Assembly (NCBI GenBank): GCA_017495165.1
Contig: JAFEII010000007.1
Location: 1-58,648, forward strand
Reading direction: 5' to 3'
Source of the DNA: Hydromonas sp.
GTDB lineage: Bacteria; Pseudomonadota; Gammaproteobacteria; Burkholderiales; Burkholderiaceae
DNA length: 58,648 bases
The notes beneath the pieces were generated by a model. The model worked only from the letters and a program-made list of their open reading frames with translations. It made no database searches and had not been told where the DNA came from. The translations under genes and the position numbers were made by a program. Position 1 is the stretch's first letter. The number at the start of each line of letters is the position of its first letter. Below are positions 46,512 through 56,732 of this stretch, one piece after another.

Positions 46512-46700
46512 CTACAATAGGTTGACACAACCGAGCGAGCAACTCAGGAGTGTCTGTGAATTTAGAACCCCGCGCAAAACTGACTTGAATCGTTAGAGCT
46601 TGAGGCCCTGATAACAATGGCTCGAGACTGACTTTATTAACCTGCCACGGCTCTTGTAAGTCCAGGGCGGCCTGGAATAATTGCCATCTATTTATTTTTA
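46512..46700 (-). pseudogene. ISL3-family transposase N-terminal remnant
   Basis: The minus-strand frame includes LFQAALDLQEPWQVNKVSLE and LTIQVSFARGSKFT, resembling the start of ISL3 transposases just before their zinc-binding region, which is lost here. No transposase core follows. The gap 46701-46773 holds nothing else clear. Confidence 0.6.
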
Positions 46701-46773
46701 TCAAAAATTCGTAAATCCACCCACACCAATCCTGATAGAGCCAAATTTTATTGACAAAGGATGTAAATAAGGA

Positions 46774-47082
46774 GTGGGATTTATTGGCAACACAACACCT
46801 ACAAAAAAACATAACATAAGGAATAAAATATCTCAATTAAAACTAACATTGATTTTTTCGTGCTTACTTATAAGCGCATGCAGCAGCATTGAACCTCTAA
46901 CATACGGTAAAAAGACATACACCCAAGCCATCAGCGAAGCCGAAGCCCAGCACCAAGTCAATCAAATCGAAGCCATTGAAAAACGTGCCCGCACCCAAAC
47001 CAAAGAAGAAATGATGGACGTGGCAGAAGTCATCAACAAAATCGACAGCGGTCGTCCAAAAACCACCCTAATTTTGTATTAA
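46774..47082 (+). CDS. Small hypothetical lipoprotein
   Basis: Up to 102 residues. A hydrophobic stretch ends in a lipobox (LLISACSS), followed by a charged helical part (SEAEAQHQVNQIEAIEKRAR). The GTG start lacks a well-spaced Shine-Dalgarno and the first 20 residues look atypical, so the 5' end may have been replaced by the IS debris. It lies 28 bp before a second lipoprotein gene. No family recognised. Confidence 0.55.
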   Translation: MGFIGNTTPTKKHNIRNKISQLKLTLIFSCLLISACSSIEPLTYGKKTYTQAISEAEAQHQVNQIEAIEKRARTQTKEEMMDVAEVINKIDSGRPKTTLILY

Positions 47083-47110
47083 ATCACCCCTCAATCAACC
47101 CGGAGTTATT

Positions 47111-47422
47111 ATGAAAAAGCAATTACTAATCACCGTATTGGCCGCAACCCTTTTGGGCGGCTGCGTTGCAAGCGGCCCTTCAGTTGGCGACTATGCCATT
47201 GGTGACGACTCAGCAGCCATCAAAGGTGGCCGCAACAAAGCCTCTGCTCAATTAACCAAAGCAGAACTTGATCAACATCGCCGCCAACGCACCAACGTGA
47301 GCGAAGAGATGGACTTAGAAAAACAAAAACGCCGCAACTCGCAAGAAAAAGTCAACGGCGGCATGAACACAGCCGCAGGTGCTTTAGGTCTTTTGGGGGT
47401 TGCTGTTCACGCGTTTCGCTAA
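47111..47422 (+). CDS. Small hypothetical lipoprotein
   Basis: 103 residues: signal peptide with lipobox LLGGCVAS, a charged middle (AELDQHRRQRTNVSEEMDLE) and a C-terminal glycine-rich hydrophobic segment (GMNTAAGALGLLGVAVHAF). CGGAG precedes the ATG. Function unknown; probably paired with the gene just upstream. Confidence 0.7.
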   Translation: MKKQLLITVLAATLLGGCVASGPSVGDYAIGDDSAAIKGGRNKASAQLTKAELDQHRRQRTNVSEEMDLEKQKRRNSQEKVNGGMNTAAGALGLLGVAVHAFR

Positions 47423-47437
47423 TCAAAACGCCTCCAC

Positions 47438-47465
47438 AAAAGAGCCGCTTTCGCGGCTCTTTTTC
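47438..47465 (+). terminator. Terminator after the lipoprotein pair
   Basis: The stem AAAAGAGCCGC/GCGGCTCTTTT with a TTTC loop and a T run. Confidence 0.9.
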
Positions 47466-47563
47466 ACACCCCAACCCCAAACCAGTAAAACCCGCCTCAA
47501 AATTGAGCAAAAACCACAAGCAGCGCTGCATATCAAGTACAATTCGCGCTTTACGCTCACAAC

Positions 47564-48520
47564 ATGCGCATCACACGCCACCTCCAGCCCCACTCAACCC
47601 ATCCGCCCGCCGCGCTCACCATCGGCAACTTTGACGGCGTTCACCTTGGGCACACGGCTATTTTGACGCAACTGCTTGACCATGCGCAACGCCACGGCTT
47701 CACCCCTACTGTCATCACATTTGAGCCACACCCAAAAGTATTTTTTGCCCATAAAAACCCGCAAGCTGCGCCCACCAAAATCGTGCCGTTGCGCAACAAG
47801 CTCGCGTTATTTGCCAAACTGGGCATTGAGCACGTGGTGATTTTGCCATTTAACACCGCATTGGCGAGCATGAGCGCCACTGATTTTGTCAGAGAACTGT
47901 TACTCAACCGCTTAAACATGCGCCACTTATTGATTGGCGATGACTTTCAATTTGGTGCACAGCGCGCAGGCAATTTTTCGCTATTACAGCAAATGAGTGC
48001 TGCGCACGGTTTTACGCTCAACGCTGTTCAAAGCGTGTACTGCGTCGAGCAACGCGCCTCAAGCAGTCACATTCGCACATTGATTGCACAAGGCAATATC
48101 GCCAGCGCAGTGGCTCAACTGGGTCACCCCCTACAATTATCAGGTCGCGTTATTTACGGCCAACAACTCGGGCGCACCATCAATTGCCCCACCATTAACC
48201 TCAAAATGCCCGCCAACCTTGCCGCGCAAGGCGTTTTTGCCGTAGACATTCACATAAACGGCCAAAACCACCACGGCGTTGCCAGCATTGGCACACGCCC
48301 AAGTGTGAAAACCAACGGCCAATGCTGGCTTGAAGTACACATTTTTGACTTTAACCAAAACGTGTATGGCCAACTCGCGCACGTCACATTGCGCCACAAA
48401 ATCCGCGACGAGCTCAAGTTTACCGATTTGCCCGCCCTGCAACGCGCGATTGACGACGACATTGCCCAAGCCCATGCATTTTTTGCAAACCACCCCAACC
48501 CAACTCACAAGCTGGGTTAA
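47564..48520 (+). CDS. ribF: Bifunctional riboflavin kinase/FAD synthetase
   Basis: 318 residues. ALTIGNFDGVHLGHTAIL is the N-terminal FMN-adenylyltransferase motif and LLIGDDFQFGAQRAGNF its second block; the C-terminal kinase domain shows GQQLGRTINCPTINL. It makes FMN and FAD from riboflavin. It precedes ileS and lspA in the classical order. Confidence 0.95.
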   Translation: MRITRHLQPHSTHPPAALTIGNFDGVHLGHTAILTQLLDHAQRHGFTPTVITFEPHPKVFFAHKNPQAAPTKIVPLRNKLALFAKLGIEHVVILPFNTALASMSATDFVRELLLNRLNMRHLLIGDDFQFGAQRAGNFSLLQQMSAAHGFTLNAVQSVYCVEQRASSSHIRTLIAQGNIASAVAQLGHPLQLSGRVIYGQQLGRTINCPTINLKMPANLAAQGVFAVDIHINGQNHHGVASIGTRPSVKTNGQCWLEVHIFDFNQNVYGQLAHVTLRHKIRDELKFTDLPALQRAIDDDIAQAHAFFANHPNPTHKLG

Positions 48521-48565
48521 AATACGCCTTTTGCGCGGTGCGCCCTCACTTTATTTATTGCCATC

Positions 48566-51370
48566 ATGACCACTCAACCCAAAAACAACTACCCCGTCAA
48601 TCTGCTCGACACCCCGTTCCCCATGCGCGGCGACCTTGCCAAACGCGAGCCGCTCATGGTCAAAGCATGGCAAGAGCAAAACCGCTACGCCAAAATCCGT
48701 GCCGCCTCAAAAGGCCGCCCAAAATTCATCCTGCACGACGGCCCGCCGTACGCCAATGGCGACTTACACATTGGCCACGCACTCAACAAAATTTTAAAAG
48801 ACATCATCATCAAATCACGGACCATGGCGGGCTTTGATGCGCCGTACGTCCCAGGTTGGGATTGTCACGGCATGCCGATTGAAAACAAAATCGAAGAATT
48901 ACACGGGCGCGGCTTGCCCACGCGCGAAGTCCAAGAAAAATCCCGCGCCTACGCCGCCACCCAAATTGAGCAACAAAAAATTGACTTCATGCGTTTGGGG
49001 GTTTTGGGCGACTGGGATAATCCGTACAAAACCATGAACTTTTCCAACGAAGCCAATGAAATCCGCGCCTTGGGGCAAATTTTGGACAACGGCTTCGTGT
49101 ATCGCGGCTTAAAACCCGTCAACTGGTGCTTTGACTGCGAATCAGCCCTTGCCGAAGCCGAAGTTGAGTATCAAAACAAAGTTGACTTGGCCATTGACGT
49201 GGGTTTCGCCTTCACCCAACACGCACAACTCGCGCAAGCGTTTAACGCCACCATCGCGCCCATCGGTCACATTGTGATTTGGACAACCACGCCGTGGACG
49301 ATTCCCGCCAATCAGGCCTTAAATGTTCACCCTGAATTCAACTACGCTTTGGTGCAATTAGACAACGGCAATCAGCTGATTGTCGCGCAAGATTTGGTCG
49401 AGTCAGCCCTCAAACGCTATGAATTAAGCGGCAAAATCATCGCCACCTGTACAGGCGCGGCATTGCAAAATATCGCGTTCAAGCATCCTTTGTACGAGCG
49501 TTTATCGCCCGTATATTTGGCCGATTACGTCACCGCCGATTCAGGCACAGGCGTGGTGCATTGCTCGCCCGCTTACGGCGTAGATGACTTTGCGATTTGC
49601 AAAGCCAACGGCATGCGCAATGACGACGTATTAACCCCCGTACTGGGCAACGGGCGCTATGTCGCCGATTTACCTGATTTTGGCGGCTTAAATATTTGGG
49701 GCGCCAACCCAAAAATCGTCGCCAAAATCAAAGAACTGGGCGCATTATTCCAAGTCGTTAAATACGACCACAGCTACATGCATTGCTGGCGCCACAAAAC
49801 CCCGCTGATTTTCCGCGCCACCACCCAATGGTTCGCCTCAATGGACAATTTAGTCGACGGCGCCAGCCTGCGCACCCGTGCGCTGGCTGGCGTTGAAGCC
49901 ACCGAGTTTTTCCCCAGCTGGGGCAAGGCACGCCTGCACGCCATGATTGCCAATCGCCCCGATTGGACGCTCTCGCGCCAACGCCAATGGGGTGTGCCGA
50001 TGCCATTTTTCTTGCACAAAGCCACAGGACAATTGCATCCTGACACCAAAAACCAGCTCGAACGCATCGCCCAACTGGTTGAAGCAGGCGGGATTGAAGC
50101 ATGGCAAAACTTGGACATCAATCAATTTTTGGGCGCTGATGCCGATGATTATTTTAAAAACAAAGACACGCTCGACGTCTGGTTTGACTCAGGCACGACC
50201 CACAAACACGTATTGCGCGGCTCGCACGCCGATGATTTGCAATGGCCAGCCGACTTGTACCTTGAAGGCTCAGACCAGCATCGCGGCTGGTTTCACTCAT
50301 CATTATTAACGGGCGCCATGCTCGACGGCCAACCGCCGTACAAAGCCCTGCTCACCCACGGCTTCGCGGTCGATGGCGAGGGCAAAAAAATGAGCAAGTC
50401 CGTGGGCAATACCGTCGCCCCGCAAGACGTTGCCAATAAACTGGGTGCAGAAATCATCCGCTTGTGGGTGGGCGCAACCGATTACTCAGGCGAATTATCC
50501 ATTTCTGACGAAATTTTAAAACGCGTTTCTGAGGGCTACCGCCGCGTGCGCAACACATTGCGCTTTTTGCTTGCCAATTTGTCTGACTTTGACGCAGCAA
50601 CCGATTTATTGCCCGTTGATAAGTTACTCGAAATCGACCAATACGCGCTCGCGCTCACCGCCAGTTGGCAAGCCGACTCGCTCGCGCACGCCCAACGGTA
50701 CGAGTTTCACCCGATGGTTGCCAAACTGCAAAACTTTTGCTCCGAAGACTTGGGCGGTTTTTACCTAGACATCATCAAAGACCGCTTATACACCAGCGCG
50801 CCCAACTCAGCCCCGCGCCGCGCCGCGCAAACCGCGCTGTACCATATTGCACACAGCGTGATTCGCACCATGGCACCGATTTTGAGTTTTACCGCCGAAG
50901 AAGCGTGGGCAGTTTTGATGAACACGCCAGAAGACGCCACTATTTTTACCGAACTTAACTACGTGTTGCCCGAAATTGCGCAGTCCGATGCGCTCATCAG
51001 CCGCTGGACGCGCATCCGCGCCCTGCGTGACGATGTGAATAAATCGCTCGAGCACGCACGCACTGACGGCAAAATTGGCTCAGCCCTACAAGCCGCGGTT
51101 GAGATTCACGCCCCAGCGGCCGATGCAGAATTATTGCAAAGTTTGGGCGACGAATTGCGGTTTGTCCTCATCACGTCGGCCGCCAGCGTCCACACCAGCG
51201 CAGCACTCAACATGCAAGTCAACGTGCAAGTCAACGTCGCCGATGGCAACAAATGTGAGCGTTGCTGGCATGTGAGCGTTGAGGTTGGCACAGTTGCCGA
51301 CCATCCAAGCCTTTGCCCACGGTGCGCGAGCAACTTATTTGGTGCAGGAGAAACACGCCGTTCCGCTTAA
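48566..51370 (+). CDS. ileS: Isoleucyl-tRNA synthetase
   Basis: 934-residue class Ia synthetase. [19 protein letters not shown] is the HIGH motif, [10 protein letters not shown] the KMSKS loop, and [10 protein letters not shown] a conserved core. The C-terminus has a zinc site CERCWH with CPRC. The full length and the editing domain appear intact. Confidence 0.98.
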   Translation: MTTQPKNNYPVNLLDTPFPMRGDLAKREPLMVKAWQEQNRYAKIRAASKGRPKFILHDGPPYANGDLHIGHALNKILKDIIIKSRTMAGFDAPYVPGWDCHGMPIENKIEELHGRGLPTREVQEKSRAYAATQIEQQKIDFMRLGVLGDWDNPYKTMNFSNEANEIRALGQILDNGFVYRGLKPVNWCFDCESALAEAEVEYQNKVDLAIDVGFAFTQHAQLAQAFNATIAPIGHIVIWTTTPWTIPANQALNVHPEFNYALVQLDNGNQLIVAQDLVESALKRYELSGKIIATCTGAALQNIAFKHPLYERLSPVYLADYVTADSGTGVVHCSPAYGVDDFAICKANGMRNDDVLTPVLGNGRYVADLPDFGGLNIWGANPKIVAKIKELGALFQVVKYDHSYMHCWRHKTPLIFRATTQWFASMDNLVDGASLRTRALAGVEATEFFPSWGKARLHAMIANRPDWTLSRQRQWGVPMPFFLHKATGQLHPDTKNQLERIAQLVEAGGIEAWQNLDINQFLGADADDYFKNKDTLDVWFDSGTTHKHVLRGSHADDLQWPADLYLEGSDQHRGWFHSSLLTGAMLDGQPPYKALLTHGFAVDGEGKKMSKSVGNTVAPQDVANKLGAEIIRLWVGATDYSGELSISDEILKRVSEGYRRVRNTLRFLLANLSDFDAATDLLPVDKLLEIDQYALALTASWQADSLAHAQRYEFHPMVAKLQNFCSEDLGGFYLDIIKDRLYTSAPNSAPRRAAQTALYHIAHSVIRTMAPILSFTAEEAWAVLMNTPEDATIFTELNYVLPEIAQSDALISRWTRIRALRDDVNKSLEHARTDGKIGSALQAAVEIHAPAADAELLQSLGDELRFVLITSAASVHTSAALNMQVNVQVNVADGNKCERCWHVSVEVGTVADHPSLCPRCASNLFGAGETRRSA

Positions 51371-51439
51371 TTTTGCGCTGAACATCATTTTCGAACCCCA
51401 GTGCGCCACACCAAAGGCGCGCTTCTTTCACGGTCTATC

Positions 51440-51937
51440 ATGCAAAAATCACACTTACAATTTACCAATGCGCGCCGCGCATTGTGGCCATTTTTTTTAC
51501 TGTCCGCGCTTTTAATCCTCATCGACCAAGCCACCAAATTGGCAATTGAAGCCAATTTCGCGTTTCAAGAATTCACGCCAGTGACCTCTTTTTTCAACAT
51601 CGGCTTGGTCTACAACCCTGGCGCAGCATTTAGCTTTTTGGCCAACCACAATGGCTGGCAACGCTGGTTTTTTACCGTTCTATCCCTTGCAGCCTCGGCC
51701 TTCATTGTTTTTCAGCTCATCAAATACCGTGAAAAAACCGCTTATTGCTTGGGTTTGGCATTCATTTTATCGGGCGCAATTGGCAACCTAATTGACCGCG
51801 TACGGATTGGTAAAGTGGTTGATTTTCTGGATTTTCATTATCTTGGGCATCATTGGCCTGCGTTTAATATTGCCGATTCGGCGATTTTAATTGGCGTGGC
51901 GATTTTGCTGTTTGATGAGTTCCGCAAAAAGAGTTAA
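51440..51937 (+). CDS. lspA: Lipoprotein signal peptidase
   Basis: 165-residue inner-membrane aspartyl peptidase (signal peptidase II). ILIDQATKLAIE, VYNPGAAFSFLA, GAIGNLIDRVR and VVDFLDFH, with the catalytic Asp in the last two blocks and FNIADSAI following. I use the ATG giving MQKSHL; a GTG 13 codons earlier is open. It follows ileS, as usual. Confidence 0.95.
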   Translation: MQKSHLQFTNARRALWPFFLLSALLILIDQATKLAIEANFAFQEFTPVTSFFNIGLVYNPGAAFSFLANHNGWQRWFFTVLSLAASAFIVFQLIKYREKTAYCLGLAFILSGAIGNLIDRVRIGKVVDFLDFHYLGHHWPAFNIADSAILIGVAILLFDEFRKKS

Positions 51938-51938
51938 C

Positions 51939-52592
51939 GTGCGCCACATTCTTCACACATTCAAGCACCGCCCGCGTTACACGCTGGCCATGCTGGTGAC
52001 CGCATTACTGGGCGGCGCATTTGCCATAACAGGCGCACGGGCATCACAAGCGGTTTTGTGGGCGCTTGACGCAGGTTTGTTGTTTTTTTTAACCTCAACC
52101 TCAATGGCCATGTCACGCGGCACGCCAGCCAGCATGCTGCAGCGTGCCCAATGTCAAACCATCGGAAAACCGCTGATTATCGGCCTCACGGCAGCCATCA
52201 GCGCCGTCGTTTTAATTGCGCTCTACACAGAAACCCACATTGACCAAAACCATCATTTGGCAGGCGTTCAGCTCGCATTGGCCGCATTGAGCATCGTGTT
52301 GGCGTGGTTGTTTTTGGTTTTTGTGTTTGGGATTGAATACGCACACGCGTTTGCGCTGAACCGATTGGACACAGGCGCCGATGGCGGCTTGCAGTTTCCC
52401 AACACGCCTGAGCCTGACTACTGGGATTTTATGTATTTTTCCGCCATTTTAAGCATGGCATTTCAAACCGCAGATGTGCAAATCACCAGCCGCCACATGC
52501 GCCGCATGGTCTTGCTGCACAGCATTTTGGCCTTTTTCTTTAACATGGTGATTTTATCGATGAGCATCAACACCATCGCCGCCACCCTTTAA
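51939..52592 (+). CDS. DUF1345 membrane protein
   Basis: 217 residues with about five hydrophobic helices (YTLAMLVTALLGGAFAI, LIIGLTAAISAVVLIALY, LALAALSIVLAWLFLVFVFG). PDYWDFMYFSAILSMAFQTA and the SRHMRRMVLLHSILAFFFN stretch are typical of DUF1345. It starts at GTG one base after the lspA stop, with AAGAG upstream. Function unknown. Confidence 0.85.
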   Translation: MRHILHTFKHRPRYTLAMLVTALLGGAFAITGARASQAVLWALDAGLLFFLTSTSMAMSRGTPASMLQRAQCQTIGKPLIIGLTAAISAVVLIALYTETHIDQNHHLAGVQLALAALSIVLAWLFLVFVFGIEYAHAFALNRLDTGADGGLQFPNTPEPDYWDFMYFSAILSMAFQTADVQITSRHMRRMVLLHSILAFFFNMVILSMSINTIAATL

Positions 52593-52611
52593 TTTTATAG
52601 TTAGTATATTT

Positions 52612-53970
52612 ATGACCATCACCGCAAAATTTGTTACAGGCTCTACCCTGAAACACGTCATCACCATGACTTTATCCGCCTCAATTGGCTTGGTCGCGGT
52701 GTTTGCCGTCGATGCGCTTAATTTGTTTTATATCTCAAAATTAGGCCAAAGCGAGCTTGCCGCAGCCGTTGGCTACGCAGGCACATTGCTTTTCTTTCAC
52801 ACCTCGATTGCAATCGGCCTATCGATTGCCGCCACCGCTTTGGTGTCACGCGCACTGGGCAGCGGCAAGCGCGACTACGCCAAACAACTCTCTGGCGCAG
52901 CGCTCATCAGCATGGCCGCAATTATGGTATTTTTGACCATCCTGACTTTCCCATTTTTACGCCCATTGGTAGAAGCACTGGGTGCCACAGGTAAAACGGC
53001 TGATTTGGCCGTCCGTTTTATGCGCTTTGTCCTGCCATCCATTCCCGTCATGGGCTTGGGCATGTGCATGGGCGCATTGCTGCGGGCGGTGGGCGACGCC
53101 AAACAATCCATGTATGTCACACTCAGCGCAGCGCTGTGCACGGCTTTGCTTGATCCACTGCTCATTTTTGTCTTTGATTTGGGCTTAGATGGCGCAGCGA
53201 TTGCCACATCCATTTCTCGCCTGCTCATGCTCACCGTTGGTTTTGCTGCATTAAAAGGCAAACATGGCCTGCTCGCCATGCCAAAAACGGGCATTTACAA
53301 AACCGAAATGAACGCGTATTTGCTCATTGCCGTGCCTGCCGTCTTAACCCAAATCGCCACGCCCGTGGGCAATACGATTGTGACGCGTTTTATGGCCGGT
53401 TATGGCGACTCCGCCGTGGTGGCCTGGTCAATTATTGGCCGCCTGATTCCCGTCGCCTTTGGCGTGATTTTTGCGCTGTCTGGCGCAATTGGCCCGATTG
53501 TGGGGCAAAATTTGGGCGCGCAACGCTTTGACCGCATCCGCACCACCATTCAAGACAGTTTAAAAGTCACGGTGGTGTATGTGCTCGCCGTGTGGTTGTT
53601 GCTCGCACTCACCCGCCACCAAATCGCCGGATTCTTTAGCGCAACGGGGCAAGCACAAGACCTAATCGCATTTTTTTGCTTGGCGGTGGCCGGCAGCTTT
53701 TTGTTTAACGGCACATTGTTTGTTGCCAACGCCGCGTTTAACAACTTGGGCTTTGCGCTGTACTCAACCCTGCTCAACTGGGGGCGCGCCACGCTGGGCG
53801 TGATTCCGTTTGTGTGGGTGGGCGCGCATTACTTTGGCGCGGTCGGTGTATTGGCGGGTTACGGCTTGGGCGTGGTTTTGTTTGGCGTTATTGGCGGCGT
53901 GCTGTGTTTTAAAGTCCTCGCACGATTAGAGCGTGAATCTGCGCAAAAAAAGCAAGCCGCCAGTATTTAA
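52612..53970 (+). CDS. MATE family efflux transporter
   Basis: 452 residues, twelve helices in two homologous halves. Typical segments are VDALNLFYISKLGQSELAAA, ALVSRALGSGKRDYA and, in the second half, GPIVGQNLGAQRFDRIR. Exports cationic drugs or metabolites by Na+ or H+ antiport; the substrate is unknown. It lies 19 bp after the DUF1345 gene. The 220-bp gap that follows shows nothing clear. Confidence 0.92.
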   Translation: MTITAKFVTGSTLKHVITMTLSASIGLVAVFAVDALNLFYISKLGQSELAAAVGYAGTLLFFHTSIAIGLSIAATALVSRALGSGKRDYAKQLSGAALISMAAIMVFLTILTFPFLRPLVEALGATGKTADLAVRFMRFVLPSIPVMGLGMCMGALLRAVGDAKQSMYVTLSAALCTALLDPLLIFVFDLGLDGAAIATSISRLLMLTVGFAALKGKHGLLAMPKTGIYKTEMNAYLLIAVPAVLTQIATPVGNTIVTRFMAGYGDSAVVAWSIIGRLIPVAFGVIFALSGAIGPIVGQNLGAQRFDRIRTTIQDSLKVTVVYVLAVWLLLALTRHQIAGFFSATGQAQDLIAFFCLAVAGSFLFNGTLFVANAAFNNLGFALYSTLLNWGRATLGVIPFVWVGAHYFGAVGVLAGYGLGVVLFGVIGGVLCFKVLARLERESAQKKQAASI

Positions 53971-54190
53971 AAACCACACCGCAAGCAGCGCGGCCAATTT
54001 AAATCTGACAAGCCTCATGCAGCCCAATGCCGCAGATAAATTCTTCGCCATCATGCTGCGGATTGGCTCGTTTGTGTGTATGATGACACCGCATTGCGTG
54101 CAGGCACGGACACAGAACTCATGCGTCCGTTTAAATCAAAGCCGCCACACAGAAATTTTGCCCAAAAGCACTTCTCAAACAAGGACTTTA

Positions 54191-54529
54191 ATGAAAAATA
54201 CATTCAAAATGCTCGCACTTGGCAGCACAGCCTTAATTTTAAGCGCCTGCGTCAACTTTCCTTATCAAGCACCCACCCAGCAAGGCAACTTAATCGAACA
54301 AGAACGCGTTGACTTGATTCGTGAGGGCATGAGCCGCGCTGACATTGAAAACACTGTGGGTTCACCGCTGTTAAAAGATGTTTTCCACCAAGACCGTTGG
54401 GACTACATCTACACCCTACAAAAGCACTTCCAAACCGCCGAGCAACGCCGCATCACCATTTGGTTTGTCAACGACAAAGCGGTTAAAATCGAGCGTGATT
54501 TGCCCGTTGCGCCACAGGCTGCCAAATAA
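54191..54529 (+). CDS. bamE: Outer membrane assembly lipoprotein BamE
   Basis: 112 residues with lipobox LILSACVN. The SmpA/OmlA fold is seen in QQGNLIEQERVDLIREGMSR, VGSPLLKDVFHQDRWDYIY and RRITIWFVNDKAVKIE. The ATG follows AAGGA; a much longer upstream frame back into the MATE gene is not coding. dapB lies downstream. Confidence 0.94.
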   Translation: MKNTFKMLALGSTALILSACVNFPYQAPTQQGNLIEQERVDLIREGMSRADIENTVGSPLLKDVFHQDRWDYIYTLQKHFQTAEQRRITIWFVNDKAVKIERDLPVAPQAAK

Positions 54530-54637
54530 TCAGCTTGGCATCAACAGCCAATTCAATCAATTCAGCCGCCTCTGCTTTTAGAGGCTGAAAAATGACGAAC
54601 CATCCGAATTTTTCATGCTTTTTACCTAAATTTACCT

Positions 54638-54668
54638 AAAAATTGTTCGGATTTTCCGAACAATTTTT
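54638..54668. terminator. Terminator between bamE and dapB
   Basis: A perfect 14-bp stem AAAAATTGTTCGGA/TCCGAACAATTTTT with a TTT loop. Confidence 0.88.
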
Positions 54669-54718
54669 GTCCAATACCGCCAAAGTAGGTTTTTACTTTG
54701 TTGCGCAAAGGTCCCATC

Positions 54719-55522
54719 ATGTTAAAAATTGTTATTTCCGGCGCATCAGGCCGCATGGGGCGCATGCTCATTGAAGCGGCGCTCAACACACCCAGCATCA
54801 CACTCCACGGCGCGCTTGACTCAGAGCGCAGCGCATTTATTGGTGCGGATGCGGGTGATTTTTTGGGGCAAAAAACCGGCGTGTTGATTTCAAACGACGT
54901 CAACGCCACATTGGCGGGCGCAGATTGCCTGATTGATTTTACCCGCCCAGAAGCGACACTGAACTACCTTGCCGCCTGCACCCAGCACAAAGTAAACGCC
55001 GTCATTGGCACAACGGGGTTTGATGATGCAGGCAAACAAGCCATTGTGCAGGCCGCAGCCCACATTGGCGTGGTATTTGCTCCAAACATGGGCGTGGGCG
55101 TCAACGCCACTTTTAAAATTCTTGAATTGGCCGCTCAAATTCTCAACACAGGTTTTGATGTCGAAATCGTTGAAGCCCATCACCGCAACAAAATCGACGC
55201 ACCATCAGGCACGGCACTAAAAATGGGTGAAGTGGTTGCGCAAGGTTTGGGGCGTGATTTGCAACAATGCGCCATTTATGGGCGCGAAGGCGTGACTGGC
55301 GTGCGCGACGCGCAAACCATCGGTTTTTCCACCATTCGTGGCGGCGATGTGATTGGCGACCATACCGTCATGTTTTTGGGCAACGGCGAACGGATTGAAA
55401 TCACCCACAAATCATCATCGCGCAACACATACGCGGTGGGCGCAATCCGCGCAGCGCTGTTTTTGGCAAACAAAACCTCTGGCGAATTTGACATGCAAGA
55501 CGTGCTGGGCTTGAGCAATTAA
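54719..55522 (+). CDS. dapB: 4-hydroxy-tetrahydrodipicolinate reductase
   Basis: 267 residues, the family length. [18 protein letters not shown] is the NAD(P) loop, [20 protein letters not shown] the catalytic signature, and [16 protein letters not shown] a further motif. It reduces the DapA product. I start at the ATG giving MLKIVIS; seven open codons upstream are not conserved. Confidence 0.96.
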   Translation: MLKIVISGASGRMGRMLIEAALNTPSITLHGALDSERSAFIGADAGDFLGQKTGVLISNDVNATLAGADCLIDFTRPEATLNYLAACTQHKVNAVIGTTGFDDAGKQAIVQAAAHIGVVFAPNMGVGVNATFKILELAAQILNTGFDVEIVEAHHRNKIDAPSGTALKMGEVVAQGLGRDLQQCAIYGREGVTGVRDAQTIGFSTIRGGDVIGDHTVMFLGNGERIEITHKSSSRNTYAVGAIRAALFLANKTSGEFDMQDVLGLSN

Positions 55523-55572
55523 CGACTTGCCACAACGCCACCCAGCAAGGTCAGCGCGCAAAAAAGCCCCTC

Positions 55573-55598
55573 AAAAACCCAGCCTCGGTTGGGTTTTT
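55573..55598 (+). terminator. Terminator after dapB
   Basis: The stem AAAAACCCA/TGGGTTTTT with an inner AGCC/GGTT pairing. Confidence 0.85.
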
Positions 55599-55696
55599 GC
55601 GCAAAATACAGCGCAAAAGTAAACCATTACACGCAGCAAATCATTTACAGTCGAGCAACTTAATAACTCAATGCTCACCACTCTAAAAGGAATTTC

Positions 55697-56314
55697 ATGG
55701 AATCGTTTAACCTGTCACATTTTTGGGCGCAAGGCGACGGCTTTGGCCACTTTATCAGCATTGTGCTGCTCATCATGTCGGTGCTTAGCTGGGGCGTGAT
55801 TTTTTTGCGCCTCGCGCTGTACAAAAACCTGCGCCAATTGCCCAAAGCCTTGAACAGCTATTGGAACAACCCAGACCCAGCCGTTCAACTTGAATCAATC
55901 AAAAGGCTTGACCGCGAGCAACTGCTCACCCCCATCGCCCAGCTCGCGCAGCACAACGGCTCCACCGCATCGTTGGAGCGCAAATTATCCCAAGCCGTGC
56001 GCACATCGCAACACAAACTCGAGCAAGGCTTAACCCTGCTCGCCACCATTGCATCATCCGCGCCGTTTGTGGGGCTGCTCGGCACAGTGTGGGGGATTTA
56101 TCGCACCTTAAGCACGGTGGCCGCCCAAGGCCAAATGGACGTGGCAAAAATCATCGGCCCGGTGGGCGAGGCGCTGATTATGACCGCGGTGGGTTTATCC
56201 GTGGCGCTGCCTGCGTTGTTTGCCTACAATTTTTTCAACCGCAACAACCAAACCCATCAAACCGACATCGACGCATTTGCGCACGACATTCTCAACCAAC
56301 ACTTGGGGCAATAA
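55697..56314 (+). CDS. exbB: ExbB/TolQ/MotA family proton channel
   Basis: 205 residues, three helices. FISIVLLIMSVLSWGVIFLR is the first; TIASSAPFVGLLGTVWGIYR and ALIMTAVGLSVALPALFAYN are the conserved second and third. It couples proton flow to TonB-dependent uptake. AAAAGGAA precedes the ATG. One base separates it from exbD. Confidence 0.93.
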   Translation: MESFNLSHFWAQGDGFGHFISIVLLIMSVLSWGVIFLRLALYKNLRQLPKALNSYWNNPDPAVQLESIKRLDREQLLTPIAQLAQHNGSTASLERKLSQAVRTSQHKLEQGLTLLATIASSAPFVGLLGTVWGIYRTLSTVAAQGQMDVAKIIGPVGEALIMTAVGLSVALPALFAYNFFNRNNQTHQTDIDAFAHDILNQHLGQ

Positions 56315-56315
56315 C

Positions 56316-56732
56316 ATGGCGCTGTACTCCCCCAAAAAACCGCCGCTCAAGCCCATGTCAGACATCAACGTCACGCCCATGGTCGACGTCATGTTGGTGT
56401 TGCTTGTGATTTTCATCATGGCCGCGCCCTTGCTCACCCATTCGATTAACGTGGATTTACCTGCCGAAAAAGCCGCCGCCGCGAGCGCCCAAGACGCGCC
56501 CGTTGTGTTGGCGATTGATGCGCAAGGCCAATTTTTCATCGACCAAACCCGCGTCGATGAGGCCAATTTACCCGACGCGCTCACCGCACTGGCGCGCAAA
56601 AACGCCCAAACCCCCATCCACATTCGCGCCGATCAAAGCATCGCCTACGCAAAAGTCGCGCATTTACTCGCCGCCGCTCAAAGCGCTGGGCTAAGCCGCG
56701 TGAGCTTTTTAACCCAAGCTGGGGGCAAATAA
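56316..56732 (+). CDS. exbD: ExbD/TolR family protein
   Basis: 138 residues. SDINVTPMVDVMLVLLVIFI has the membrane Asp of ExbD; the periplasmic domain shows PLLTHSINVDLPAEKAA. The start giving MALYSPKK is used. A tonB gene is not in the window. Its stop overlaps the next start (TAATG). Confidence 0.93.
   Translation: MALYSPKKPPLKPMSDINVTPMVDVMLVLLVIFIMAAPLLTHSINVDLPAEKAAAASAQDAPVVLAIDAQGQFFIDQTRVDEANLPDALTALARKNAQTPIHIRADQSIAYAKVAHLLAAAQSAGLSRVSFLTQAGGK

Noticed and set aside
46477-46836. 119-codon minus-strand gene
   Set aside because: Only its middle resembles an ISL3 transposase start; the rest is unrelated, so it is debris, not a gene.
53933-54190. Long N-terminal extension of BamE
   Set aside because: The frame overlaps the MATE gene; the internal ATG has AAGGA and begins a normal lipoprotein signal.
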